Shown here: positions 9,813-21,778 of the stretch, piece after piece
Layout of the letters: each line of letters opens with the position of its first letter
Numbering within the stretch: the stretch's first letter is position 1
Source: Brachionus manjavacas
Lineage: Eukaryota; Rotifera; Eurotatoria; Ploima; Brachionidae
Direction of reading: 5' to 3'
DNA length: 64,000 nucleotides
Assembly: GCA_019054805.1 (NCBI GenBank)
Contig: JAHQIY010000002.1
Location: 6,448,001-6,512,000 of the forward strand
Notes under the pieces: generated by a model
What the model was told of the DNA's origin: nothing
The model's database searches: none
What the model saw: the letters and a program-made list of their open reading frames with translations, nothing else
Position numbers and translations under genes: made by a program

Positions 9813-12800
9813 GATCGATTTTTTACTTATTTAATGTAATTACTTTTTATGACGAAATAAATTTATAGTCGAATTTTGTCTCAATCATGGTTTATTATAT
9901 TTAAAATCCATTTTAAATTGTGTTTTAAATTCTTTGTTTTTTTTTAGAATAAAATTTTAATAGTTTTGCTTATTTTTTTTAATAAATTCTATAAATATTT
10001 TTTTTAATGATTAACTTTTGAGCTCAAATTATTAAAATTGACTGAAAATGATCAAAAAATGTAATGTTACTTCAATGTGGCTGATTTTCTACAATTTGAT
10101 TTTTTGTCTGGCAAATTTTGTGACCAATTACCCTAATAAAATTATTTTTTATAAATTATTGGTAGCTAAAGTGAGCAAATAAAAATAATTATCTAGGCTG
10201 AAAATTTAAAAGCCAAATTTAAGATTGTTCTTTTAAATATTTTAGTTTTGATTACTTTAAAAAAGGAAAAAAATTAATTTTTATCTTGAATTTAATTCTC
10301 ATATCATATTTTTACTATATTTTTAATTTTTCAAAGAATTTTTTTTCCACTTTTCTTTAAAATTTTTAATAATTTATTTTTTATTTTTATTTAAATTTAT
10401 TTGAATTAAGTTTTAGCCTAAATAAAAGAAAAAGGTCTGCGAAATCGGTAGTTAAGCCATTTGAAATCAGAAATTAATTATCTTATAGCAAAATGTTTTT
10501 AATATTTACTTTATTAGTCAATTAAAAAATATGATCAGAATTTCATTGAATTTATTAGTCCGTTTTTTCTATAAATTCCTTTTTCAAAGTATTCAGTTAG
10601 ACTTTTCTTTCAAGCTTATTTATTAAATTATTTTTTAAAAATGCATCTGAAACTCTTTTTTTATGTTATTTAGTATCGTCTATCTTTCAAGAATTTTAGA
10701 CTTTTTTCTATGCTAAATTTTAACATATAGTCGCATGCTTTTAATTTAACAGAGAAAAAGAAACTCTCAATTGAAAATTCAAACTATTGAATTTAAAAAA
10801 ATTGAATTTTTATTGAGTGAAATTTTTGAATAATAATAAACTAATTTTTAATTTTCTAACAAAAAAATTATTCAAAATCTAAATTCTAAATTTAAAATTA
10901 AAAAAATCAATTAATCTCAATGTCAATTTAAAATATTAATCTACGGTTGTTTATTTTTAAAATGAAACGTCCCATTTGGAACCATAAAAATCAAAACGGT
11001 GTTGTTCCAGACTTTATCTTTCATATTTAGCTTTAAATAATTACTTAGATCAATTCTATGAAAAAATTAAATTTAGTTTCTCAAGCAAAATTGGAACAAT
11101 ACCGATTGTACTATTGGAAGGTAACCTTTCATTTAAGATAAATGGCTTTTTTAAATTAAGCAAATGATATCTTTAATGATTGCATATCTCTACTTTTTAT
11201 AAATAAGAACTTTTTTGAAATTAAATTATAAAATCATAATTTTCTTTTATATTTTGAAATATTTTCATTCTCACAATTTCAAAAATAAAAATGCTGAATA
11301 ATTTTCAAAATTATAAATTAAAGAAATCAACTATTGATTATTGATTGATTTTTTTCATATATATTTATTTTACTTATTATTTTGTATCGGAATAGAAATG
11401 AAGGGTTTCATTTAACATTTTTTTCCTAAATATTATGATATTTTGAATACATTAATTTGAGTCAAAAGAAGGAAAAATAATGCGCCTAAAGATTTTGACT
11501 TGAAATTATAAGAAAAATAGGCCAACAAAAGTTTTTTGTGTAATTTTTTTTATTAATTATTTTATAATTATGTCGATATCTTCTTTTCTTTAAAAAGCTA
11601 TTAAAAAATTTTTCATTAAAAGATATAGTTAAAAGTGAATGTTTTTTTCTATAATAAAAATTAAGAACCCTTGAATTATAAGTTACTAGAAAATGAAACT
11701 TTAATGTTTTAACGATGTTAATTATTATTAATATTCATAAAAGTAGATGATGAGATTTAATTATGATTTAACTTTTATTGGTAATCTGTCTTATGGCTAA
11801 TTTTTATTATTTGAGAAAAATTAAAAATTTCCAAAAATCTTATTTGAGAGATTATTCGAAATCGGTGTTTTAATCAGATCTTACTTTTTTTCACTGATTA
11901 GGAAATTGTCGAGCGTTGAAAAGCCTTCAAAATATTAAAGAAAAGAATATTAATTTGGATTTTTTGGAAAAATCCGCACTAAACTATAATCCTATTTTTA
12001 ACTCGTGAAAAAAAAAAGATTGAAATTCAATAAGAAATATGACAATATGTTCAATTTAATTTTCATATCTTATTAAAAATAGTCAATCAATTTGATTAAT
12101 TTGTTAGAAAGAATTTTGAGAATTTTTAATGTTTAATGAAAGTTTAATGATAGCTGATAAAAATGATTTATTTTAGCAAAAACAATTTTTTTTCTCAATT
12201 AATTTAAGATTAACATTTTAAACTATCAAAAGCTACAAAATTTAAATAAAATTCCCCAAATATAAAATATAATTCTCCATTTATTGAGATAATACATAGA
12301 AAATTAATTAACACTAAATTAAATAAAACTCCAATATTTTTAGCCTATCGACATAAATCAATTTTTGACCAAGTAACTAAATTTTATAATAAAGGATTAA
12401 AAAATATATTAATTCAAAAAAAAAATTAACTAAAATGAAAATAAAAAAAACACTAATCTCTTCAATACTTAATGAACCAGACATTTAATTATTGTTATTT
12501 TTTTCTGTTTTCAAGCTAATGTTACTTCAGATTAAAAAATCAAATAATTTTTTAATTAAATTAAACTAGAAATAAGAAAAAATTGATTTTAAATATATAA
12601 GTATTGATAAGTTCTGAAAAATAAGAATAAATAACAAGATAGAGATTACAGCTTTAAAAGCATTTTTTAATTTTATTTTTGTTTTGTAATTTTTCCATCA
12701 ATTTAAAAGTATAAAAAATAAAGGAGTATTTTGCTTTTTTAAATTTATTTTTAATCCTTTATTATAAAATTTAGGTACTTTGTCTAAAAAAAGTTGATTT

Positions 12801-13400
12801 GAATTTCTATTTTATTTACTATTTTATGTCTCTGTATTGAGCTTATAAAAACTTAGGATAAATTTTTTTTTTGGATGTTCATTTTTACTAAAAAAATAGG
12901 AAACAATTTAAATCAAGATTCGATCCTCTCATATTAAGAGTTCAATAAAACCTTATTTATAAAAATTGAACAATTTTGAAATAAATAATAAATTTTCATC
13001 AATGGTTTTAGCTGGTGATAAATTCAAAATTGATTGAATTTTATTCAAAAACAAAACAAAAACGATAAAATATAAATATTTTATTAATTTAAAACAAATA
13101 AATGCATAACAAAAAAAAGAAAATAAAAAAAAAAAAGAAAATAAATAATTGATTGTTTAATCGATTATAAATCTATATTTAAAATTAGAAACTTTCTTTC
13201 CAAAAGGAATTAGACCGATAGATTCAAAATTACGTAAACTAATTATATTAACAACACATAAATCAAAAAGAAAATTTAAAATATTAAAATTTTGAACAGT
13301 AATCTTTTTTCTGGAAAAATGCTGGACAAAATAAACTTATTAAACATGTCATAATTCGCCATTAATTAGTGACCAGCTTTTTTGCCTATAGTCCAATTTG
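9813..13400. other. 3.6-kb AT-rich gap between two convergent Pax genes
   Basis: No open frame of coding quality was seen on either strand, and there is no RNA gene I can name. The sequence is largely runs of A and T. One imperfect inverted repeat (11 of 12 matching) stands out: CGGTGTTGTTCC at 10997-11008 and GGAACAATACCG at 11093-11104. The interval holds the 3'UTRs of both genes and may hold shared regulatory DNA. Confidence 0.4.
10997..11104. repeat. inverted repeat between the Pax genes
   Basis: Two 12-nt arms, complementary at 11 positions and separated by 84 nt, in a richer-than-average patch of the Pax-Pax gap. They could be the stem of a transcribed structure, a degraded transposon end, or chance. 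Confidence 0.35.
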
Positions 13401-16400
13401 TTATCGATAGACTAAATTTTTGGACTCCATATTCGATATTTGATTAAAAATATTAGCGGCAGGCTGAAGTTCGGTAAATGTCGAATTGGCACCCGAACCA
13501 TTATTAGATATTATACTACCATTTACTTGCTCTGATCTAAAATGAGTCGGCTTTATTAACAAACAACTATTATTCGAATCCGAATAGCCATTTTGATTGC
13601 TAACTTCTCTTTCACTGTTCCTTCCGTCCATAATCAAATTTCGAGGATTCATTGTACCATTTTCGTCCACAAAATACACCCCATTGTTATGGTTTATGTA
13701 ATATCCACCCATGTTATTACTGTTTGATGATTCATTGCTCATCGAAGATTGGGCCCGCTCGCAGCCTGGCCGCTCTTAAAAATCAAATTTAAAAATCTTA
13801 AAAAATTAAATAAATTTTCAAGAAAAAAAATTCTTCACTTACCTTCACTAACACTGCTGGTGGCGTTTAAATGGTGCAAATGATGGCCATTTAAATGATG
13901 TCCATTTATAAAATGAAAATGATTGTGAAAGTTTGTATTGTGTTGGTTTGAAGATGTGTTTGAGTGATTGGCACCAGCAATGTGTAAATTTGGATAGTTT
14001 TCATTATCCATTAGTAAATTGTTGGAATAGTCGGCAAACATTTTGTCAGAAACGGGCGGAGATGTGACCAAATTGTAGCTTGATGAACCATTCGAGTAAT
14101 TTGATTGTGATAAATACTGCTGTTGTAGAATGTGATGATGATTTAAATGTTGACTACCGTGGTGGACATGATGATGACCAGAAGACCGATCAGCCAGATC
14201 GTTGTTCTTTGGCGAAATAGATCTTCGAATTGAGCGTTCCTCGAAATACAAGGTCTACAGAAAATTTAAAATTATTTTTTTCATTTTATAGTAAAAAAAT
14301 TATTTACCGAATTTGACATGCCATTATTAGGCTCTAAATTGTTATTAAAAGAAAAGTTGTTAGGCTCATTTTGGTGCAGATTTTGTTCGCTCATTAGCAA
14401 ATGGTTCATGTAGGCTGGATTGTTATGGGTCTGGGAAGGCGGCGAGTTCACTGCGAATTGAAATGGTTGCTGATTGTTGGTCTCTCCGTTGTTGAAAAGC
14501 TCGTAGTATTGGTGCATATGGTTGGTCGGGTTGGTGGCCATCGGCTTGCTAAGCTGGTACTGTAAAATGTTATTTTCAGTATCCGGGTCTATTTTGGACC
14601 GCTTCGAATTGTGATGAACATGGGACAATGGATGATGAAGATGCATGTAGTGGTTCTCCTCACTAGAATCTTCATCATTGTCGTGATTAAATTGAATAAG
14701 TTGGCTGTTGATGACATGAGGAGATTGGGCTTGTTCAGGGCTGTAATTGGGAGCATAGTATTGCATCAAGGTTTCACTGTTATTCAGTCTATTTGCGGGT
14801 GTTATCTGATTTGGAGCGCGGCCGTTCACGTTTCCATTTGGCGATTGTATCAACTGGCCAAATAAAATGTTCGATTTAGGGTCACTTAGATCGAATTGTG
14901 AGTCGTTGGTTGATGTCGATAGAGGTTGGAATTGTTCATTTATGGTTGGAAGATTCAAATTTCCGGACGGAAATGTGAATATTTGTGAGGATTCGGCCGA
15001 GGAATTGGAAGATGAAGACGAGAATGAGGAAGGAGTGCACGAGGAAGGTGACGAATTGACTGACAATTGTCCATTGTTAACTAACTTCTTGGATTTTTTC
15101 GACACAGATTCGTTCTTTTCACTCGAGTTGTTGTTGATGTCCAATTTTGTCTTTTGTTTGCTTCTTACTATTCTTTATTTTTGACAGAAAATAAATCATT
15201 TAAACAAATACAGCAACAAAAATAATTTTTTTTGATAGATTTTTTTATTTTCTAGGATTGTCAAAAATTAGAAAATCATGTTTTTTTATTTAGTCACAAA
15301 TTATGATCGTTCAATATAAATACTGATTTAAAATTAAATAGTAAAAAATTCGTTTAATTAGAATTAAATTTTTTGAATTTTAATAGACTTTTTGTACTCA
15401 ATTGTTTAAAAAAATGGAAAAAATTTAATTTAATTTTTAATTATCTAAATTGGCGTAAGATATAAACTTAATAATAGTATGAGAAAAAACTATTTTCTAG
15501 GGCTTTCACAAAGCGTTCGAAGATTTGTCACAGTTTTCAGTACTAATCTAGAAATTTTTTTGAATCTTCTTCTAATTTTTAAAATTTTTAACAAGTTTCA
15601 ACTTTAAAAATTTTAATTAAAATAAAACTATGAGATATTTTTCTCAATTATGCATGGCGAAAAAATAGTCAATTTAAATTTTGCCATTAGTGGTAAAAAA
15701 AAAAATTACAATTTTTTTGTTTTGACAAAAATGAAATTCACAAAGTTAATTAGATAAATTTAAAATGATTTAATATTGTACTCAGTCGATGTTGTGCCAA
15801 AATTAGAAGAAAAAACATATTCAAAAGATTAAGAATATTTTTAAAGAAAATTTGAAATTCTAGTATTTTCATTTTTTTTTTAAAAATTAAATTTTATTTT
15901 TGATTTAAGTCCGGCCAAAATTTTTTTCACAAATTTTTTTTGAATAAAATTTTCCAAAATCAATTTCTTTTTTATCAGACACCTTTTAGACAGACAAATT
16001 AAACAAAATGAAATGCTAATTGATGAATCATTTTTTCATGATTTCGTTGCTTCAATCAGCGTAATGAGCGAAAAAAAAAAACTGCCAACAAAAAAAAAAC
16101 CAAAAAGTGAACAAACCTGTTAATGCTTGAGACCGAGGGTACTTTGTCCTGGGAGCAAACACCATCTTTGATCAACATTTCTCTAATTTCCCAAGCGAAC
16201 ATGTTCGGATTGCGTACTTTGTACATTGTTATTGATTCGATAACATCTGAAGTGGCCACTTTGGGCTTTGAGCCCCCGATTAGACCTGGCTTAATCGAAC
16301 CAGTTGAATTAAATCTAGAATTTTTTTTTATTAAATTAGAAAAAAAAATACTAAAAAATTTACTTTGCCAGTATTTTGCTGACACATCCGTGTGACACCT

Positions 16401-17768
16401 TTAGTTTTTTGGATATGTCACATGGCCGTGTTCCTTTTTGGGCCAGTTCGACAATGAGCTTTCGGACATCGTCTGGCAGCGGCCTTCCATTCACAAACGA
16501 ACCACCAAGTTGGTTTACGTTGCTTTCTAAATTATAATTTTTATCGCTGGCTTAAATTCAATGCAAAATTAAGAGAACAAGTTTATAAAAGTAATTAAGT
16601 AAGAGATCCCCTTTATTTGATTTTATTCATTTAAAGAAAAGACAACAACACAGAGATTGGGAAATACCCGGGCAGACTCCAACAGAACTTATTAGCATTA
16701 TAGCCTGTAGGATAGTGCAATTGGCATATTAGTATTGCACCAAATCTGCCCTGATCCTGTACATATAAATTAACAGTTTATTTACATGTATTTATCCAAA
16801 AGCATATTGGTCACATATCAGTTCAATTGCTATATAAAGCATTTGAAGTGAACATTTAACTGCATACACTATTTACAGTCTTCTGATTTAGTGGCCCACA
16901 GAAACGCAGCGTCACTTCTTTCTTTATATTTTTAGAATAAACTATTTACACACAAATAAACCTTTTCATCTACAATTGTCTACAAAATCCCTAAAAAATG
17001 ACACAACAGACCCATGTCTTGACATACCTATTCTTGTACAGCTAAAGCACACGTTCTAGCCACTTTATAAACCACTAACTTTTTTGTTATAACTTCGGAT
17101 TCCATTTAAACTAAATTCAATTGTTTTACTTATTACTTGGTTTAGTTCCCTTAAGTCCAAACCCTGATACTTTATGCTAAGTTTTAATTTTTTTTTCAAA
17201 TAAAATAAATAATCCCTTGAAAAAAAAAAAGCAAAAAAATTGTCTCTAGTTGCATGGACTTGTGTCTCTTAAGTTTACTCATTAATTTTTGTTTCGGTCT
17301 ATTTGGCGCGCTAAATTGCGACCAAAATTAGGGAAAGTCTTGGGCGAGCAAAAAAGTGCAAGTACTTGAGCTATTCGGGTCGGTTTCAGTGGAAGAATTG
17401 GAATTGTTGAGCGACTGGTTGGGCTTGAGGGTGGACTTTTTGCTTTTGCGCGGCTTTTTGCCACCTTTGGCCATGCTCTCGGCGAGGCTGGACGTGACCG
17501 AGTGAGCGAGAAAAAGCTCGGCCTTTTTGTCGTCTGCAGTGGTCAGAGTGTTGGCTTTGTGGGCCGAGAGTATGTCCGGACTGGGCGGCTTTTGTTCCAT
17601 AAAGTTGGTGTTTATGTTCTCGTTGTTCTCGCACTTGCGCACCGCGTTCTCAAAATCCTGGTCGCAGTCGAGACTCTGGAACTTTTTGTACATGAGGTCG
17701 TGTTCTAGCGAGCTCTGCTCGGCATTGAGCAAGTTTATTGACGAAGAAGAGGAACGCGAATCGTCCAT
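13401..17768 (-). CDS. second Pax gene: paired domain, no homeodomain (Pax1/9-like with Pax2/5/8-like features)
   Basis: A nuclear paired-domain transcription factor. Exons 17768-17366, 16526-16364, 16314-16117, 15172-14308, 14254-13843 and 13774-13401 join in frame to 2415 nt (804 aa). The paired domain (about residues 135-260) reads [81 protein letters not shown]-x-x-N-x-TGSI and DGVC resemble Pax1/9 (Pox meso); [17 protein letters not shown] and SSINRI resemble Pax2/5/8. Class is therefore open. No homeodomain follows; the rest is low-complexity Ser/Asn/His-rich sequence, typical of disordered activation regions. PKSNILFG (exon 4) is a weak octapeptide candidate. The N-terminal exon is linked by phase and position only, across an 839-nt intron. 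It is much richer in GC than its surroundings. Confidence 0.82.
16670..16751. other. 82-nt multi-stem element inside the large Pax intron
   Basis: A perfect 7-bp outer stem GGGCAGA/TCTGCCC (16670-16676 with 16745-16751) encloses a perfect 7-bp hairpin GTGCAAT/ATTGCAC (16715-16721 with 16734-16740). A weaker stem CCAACAG/CTGTAGG lies in the 5' half. It is not a tRNA, since it has no T-loop TTC. It may be a structured RNA or a small mobile element. It works equally on both strands by pairing alone. Confidence 0.35.
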
Positions 17769-19406
17769 ATTCGTTTTTATGGCTTGATTGGTAAAAATAA
17801 ATTTTTTTTATAAACTAAAGCTCAATCGTATTAAAACATTGTATCATGAAATTTTTATCTTTCTTCAATCAAACAAAATTGATTTCGTTGTCTTTTTGTG
17901 GAGAAAAAAAAGAGAGAAATTTTAGCCAGGTAAAATGAAAGATGAAATATTTAAAATTTTCAAAATATAGATAAATGATATATTAAATTTAAATTAAACA
18001 ACAACAACAACGACAACAATAAATTGGAAAATTACAAAGAGCAATTACTTTGGCAAGCACAATTGCTAATGAGAGATAATGCGAACACTTATGCAGAGGC
18101 TCCTATTGTGCTCCTAATGTTCTATTGTGTTCTACCTTCAATAGCATGTAGACTCTTGTGAGTGTTTGGCAGATCGATTTGCTAAATTATTTACTAAGAT
18201 TCAGATAAATGGAAAATAGAAAGAAAGAAAGAAAAAAAAGAAAAGAAAGAAAAGAAAATGCTTTCAATACAAATTGACAGGTATGGAGAGAAAATGAAGC
18301 AGAGTTCTAATTTTTTTTGTTTGTTGCTAGTATAAATTATGATTGTATGAGCTTGTTATCTATTTCGATTGGCTAAATAGATAGAAAAATAAAGAAAAAT
18401 ATTTTATTTTATTGGTTTATAGCCGTTAGGTAAAACTCCAAATTGATTGATAGATAAGATGAATAGATAAAATGCGTGCTTGATATGTTGGAAGAAAAAA
18501 AAAATTTTTTTTTCATTTTTTATTTTGTTTCTCTTTTTTGTTGATGAAACAAATTTTCTATTTTAATGAAAATTTTTAGAGAAGAGCGAGAGAGAGAGAG
18601 AGGGGAGAGATTTGGCTTTATCCTGAGGTAATATTCTAATTTAGGTGTACACTTAAGCAACAAAATATAAAAAAATAAAAATGTTAAATTAAATAGTTGA
18701 AAAAAGACAAAAGACTTTGATGCGTCAAGCTATTCGAAGATATGATCGCTCCCGAGGCAAGATCCCATCTATTTTAAAGTGAATTACCTGTCGATGTTAT
18801 TTAACACATTGTTTAAATTCCCGTAAGATAAAAATTATGTAAAGATTGGACACAATGATAATAAAAATTGTCATTTTTAGCACGCTACTAAGCACTTTTA
18901 CAAAGATTTATTACCTTGTTGAAATCCGCACATCCATTATTGGCGCTGGTCTTCTAAGCCGTTTAGTTTCAGACATTTTTTCTTTTCTGTCACTTTTTTT
19001 CTCTTTTTTTTTTTGTTTCGATTTTTTTTGCAATAAATGAGAATAACTTCTAATATTTATATCGATTTGGTGAATTTTTCATATGCCAAAACATAAATAT
19101 TCCTAATTGTTTTTATCAACGGATCACTAATCAAGCACAAATAGATGCCAAGCATGGCAAAGTGAAATACAAAATTGGCAAAGCGCAGCATGCACAGAAA
19201 AGAGAAAGGGTGCACATTAGAAAGCAACATTTTTCAGAATGGCTCCGACAAGAAAAACTAGTCTTGGAAATTTGCAAATGGTGTCCATGTGAGTTTGGAT
19301 GCGCTCGAGTGATTTTGTTTGGCACAGATTTTTAAAGAGCCATTACGCCGAGAATCATTTTAGATAAATTGTCGTCTACTTAAATGACGGTTTGATTAAT
19401 TTATAT

Positions 19407-19617
19407 TTACTTTGAAAGTAATCGTTTTGAATAAAGAATTTTAATAGTTTGGAAGATAGCATGGCCAGAGCTTTCCGTGATCGAGATCAATTTAGTCTTT
19501 GGCCTGAATAGAATGACCTCGACTTCAAAATTGAATTTGCCCTCCAAGAAATCTAATTTGCCTAATTGGAAAGCTAGCATTTGGACATTTGGTATAGGTC
19601 TGTTCACCTGAACTTAA
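19407..19617 (-). other. possible exon of an unrecognised gene
   Basis: A 66-codon frame follows a good acceptor (AATTAAGTTCAG before 19610) and ends at a GTAAAT donor-like site near 19412. The peptide (VNRPIPNVQMLAFQLGKLDF, then EVEVILFRPKTKLIS) is not low complexity and looks protein-like, but I cannot identify it. Nearby on the same strand the frames ending LVFLVGAILKNVAF (about 19220-19260) and TWLVDIVAQVLQT (about 19640-19680) might be further exons or fragments. I could not build a consistent gene. Confidence 0.3.
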
Positions 19618-19645
19618 TTGAAATTAAAACAAAAACTAGGTTTGT

Positions 19646-19680
19646 AGGACTTGGGCGACAATGTCCACCAGCCAAGTCCT
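19646..19680. repeat. 35-nt hairpin with perfect 9-bp stem
   Basis: AGGACTTGG at 19646-19654 pairs perfectly with CCAAGTCCT at 19672-19680 across a 17-nt loop. On the minus strand the same bases also read as codons, so the pairing may be coincidental. Confidence 0.35.
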
Positions 19681-21778
19681 CTAAATTACTCAGCGTTAAA
19701 CCTTCGATGACTTAACTAAACAAATACTTTAAATTTGAAACTAGAAAGGAAATTTAAATTGAACAAAAATCTATCATTATTTTAATTGAAAACAAATTTT
19801 TAATTATCTTTTAATGGAATGGATGAAATTTTTATAAATGTCTTTCAATTGAAAAATCTAGATGGAAAAATAAATTTATACTAATCTTTGTTCAATTATC
19901 TATTAAATGACTTTTTTTTTATTTTCAAAAAAAAAATTAAAAAAAAACTTTTGATTAAAGTAGGGTTTGAACAAAAATTTTAATTAATATTTTTTTTCTT
20001 AATTAAAAAATTTTCGATTGTTATTATTATTATTTTGAAATTTTCTACAATAGACCATACTCTGAGGAGTCATTATTTGAATTGTTTTAAAACGAAAGAT
20101 AATAAAAAGCTGTAAAAAATTATCAATTGAGAAGTATCATGTTTGAATTCAAATGAATCTGAAAAATGACAAAATTTTATTCTATCAAAAATTTAAGGTT
20201 TATTTACTTGAAGAAAAACTAAATTAAGTAAAATTACTCGACGCAATTTTACGTTAATTTACGCAAAATTCCAATCAATCAACACCTATAGAAGCTTTTT
20301 AAGTTTTTGAAGATTTCGAGTTGAATTTTATTTTTATAAAATTTTTTGTCGATTTATTTTTTTTTTCATTTAAAAATAAAGAACTAAGATTCTTTTTAAA
20401 AGTCGAAATTATAAATTTTGTTTGCTCAATATTTTCTATAGTGTTAACAAAAGTGAGCTCTAGATTTTATATGCTTAACTTTTTTAAACGTATTTTTCAT
20501 CTATATAATTATTTTTTTTTTGAAAAATATTAGAAAAAAAGTCAAAGAATATCCGTATCATTTTTTACTTATAATACTCTTAAAAATGGACATACTTGGA
20601 TTTTTTTACAGCTTTAAAAAGACTATGAATTTTGGCTATAATAACTTAGTTAAAAGAATTTGAAAAAAGAATAAATAATTCCAGTTTAATCTTAATTTGA
20701 AAATTTACCATGAATAATTATCTGAGGAAAAGTACGATTTACTAAATAGAAAAATTGTGCATAAACCAAAAGTTATCTATTAATGCTTGGCAACATTAAA
20801 GGATTTGAAGAACTATTTAAAACAAAACTTTTGATTTTTTTACATTTTTAAATCAAAAGAAATAAATTTCTAAATAAATTTCTAAATATCTATTGATTCT
20901 GTCAGAGTTCAAAATAAGTCAATCATGACCTTATTTTAATAGATAGTTCAATATGAATGAATGTTGAATTGTCAAATAAAATAACTTAGTGATAAAAGAT
21001 GCATGTATTAATAATCTTTCAAATAATAGCAGATACTAATCTATTTAGTAGTTAAAAAGAAATTTCAAACAAAAAGCATTTATTGTAATTTAAATAATTA
21101 ATTATTAATATAAATTAAATAAAAAATAAACCGAAAAATATTTTGAAAATCAACACTTAATTTTTGGTTCACTTTATTCAAGAGTTAAAAAAAAATAAAG
21201 ATAAAAAATTACCCTGAAACGTTTCGATAATTTCCTCTAAACTCGAATATTCATCAGATTTAAAATTTATTCCAGGTTCATAAAAATGCATGATTTTTAA
21301 AAACAAATTTAGATCAAAATCAAATTTTAGTTAGTTAAATTTATTTAAATTCAAATTAAACTTGTGAAAGTTTGCTCTAATTCTAAATTAAATTAAATTA
21401 GTTAAGAATTAAAAATTATTTTTAGTCTAAATTAAGATGAAGAACCCTTTAAAACTAAAGACTTACATAAACAGCACACTATGAGTCATTTGATGTTAGC
21501 CCAGCAATGTTTAAAAATTATATTCCATACTTAATTTTATGATTCTTTTATTTGGATGTTTTTTTTCTGTATTCAAAGCATTTTTTTCGGATATGAATAA
21601 AAACTGCCAAGATGAGGAAGAAAAAAATTTATGAAAATTGTTTCAAAATTTAGCAATAAAATATTTATCAATCCAAAAAATATTTTCTTTTTTTTGTAAA
21701 ATAAAGGCATGTCTAGTTATTTATTTAATTCCAAACTCAACTTAATTTCAAAAATTACTATAAATAATTTTTTGAACC

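Noticed and set aside
14308..15144. Separate gene starting MDINNNSS
   Set aside because: The supposed start is TTG. The frame extends upstream to an acceptor and restores SSINR-IVRSK of the paired domain, so it is an internal Pax exon.
14611..15184. Two plus-strand open frames with acidic or hydrophobic character
   Set aside because: Both are shadows of the long Ser/Asn-rich exon of the second Pax gene on the minus strand.
16670..16751. A second tRNA gene
   Set aside because: Stem lengths recall a cloverleaf, but there is no D-arm or T-arm consensus and no TTC loop.
20321..20533. Phe-rich frame of 70 codons
   Set aside because: Composition (Phe, Ile, Asn, Lys only) equals that of background T- and A-runs.
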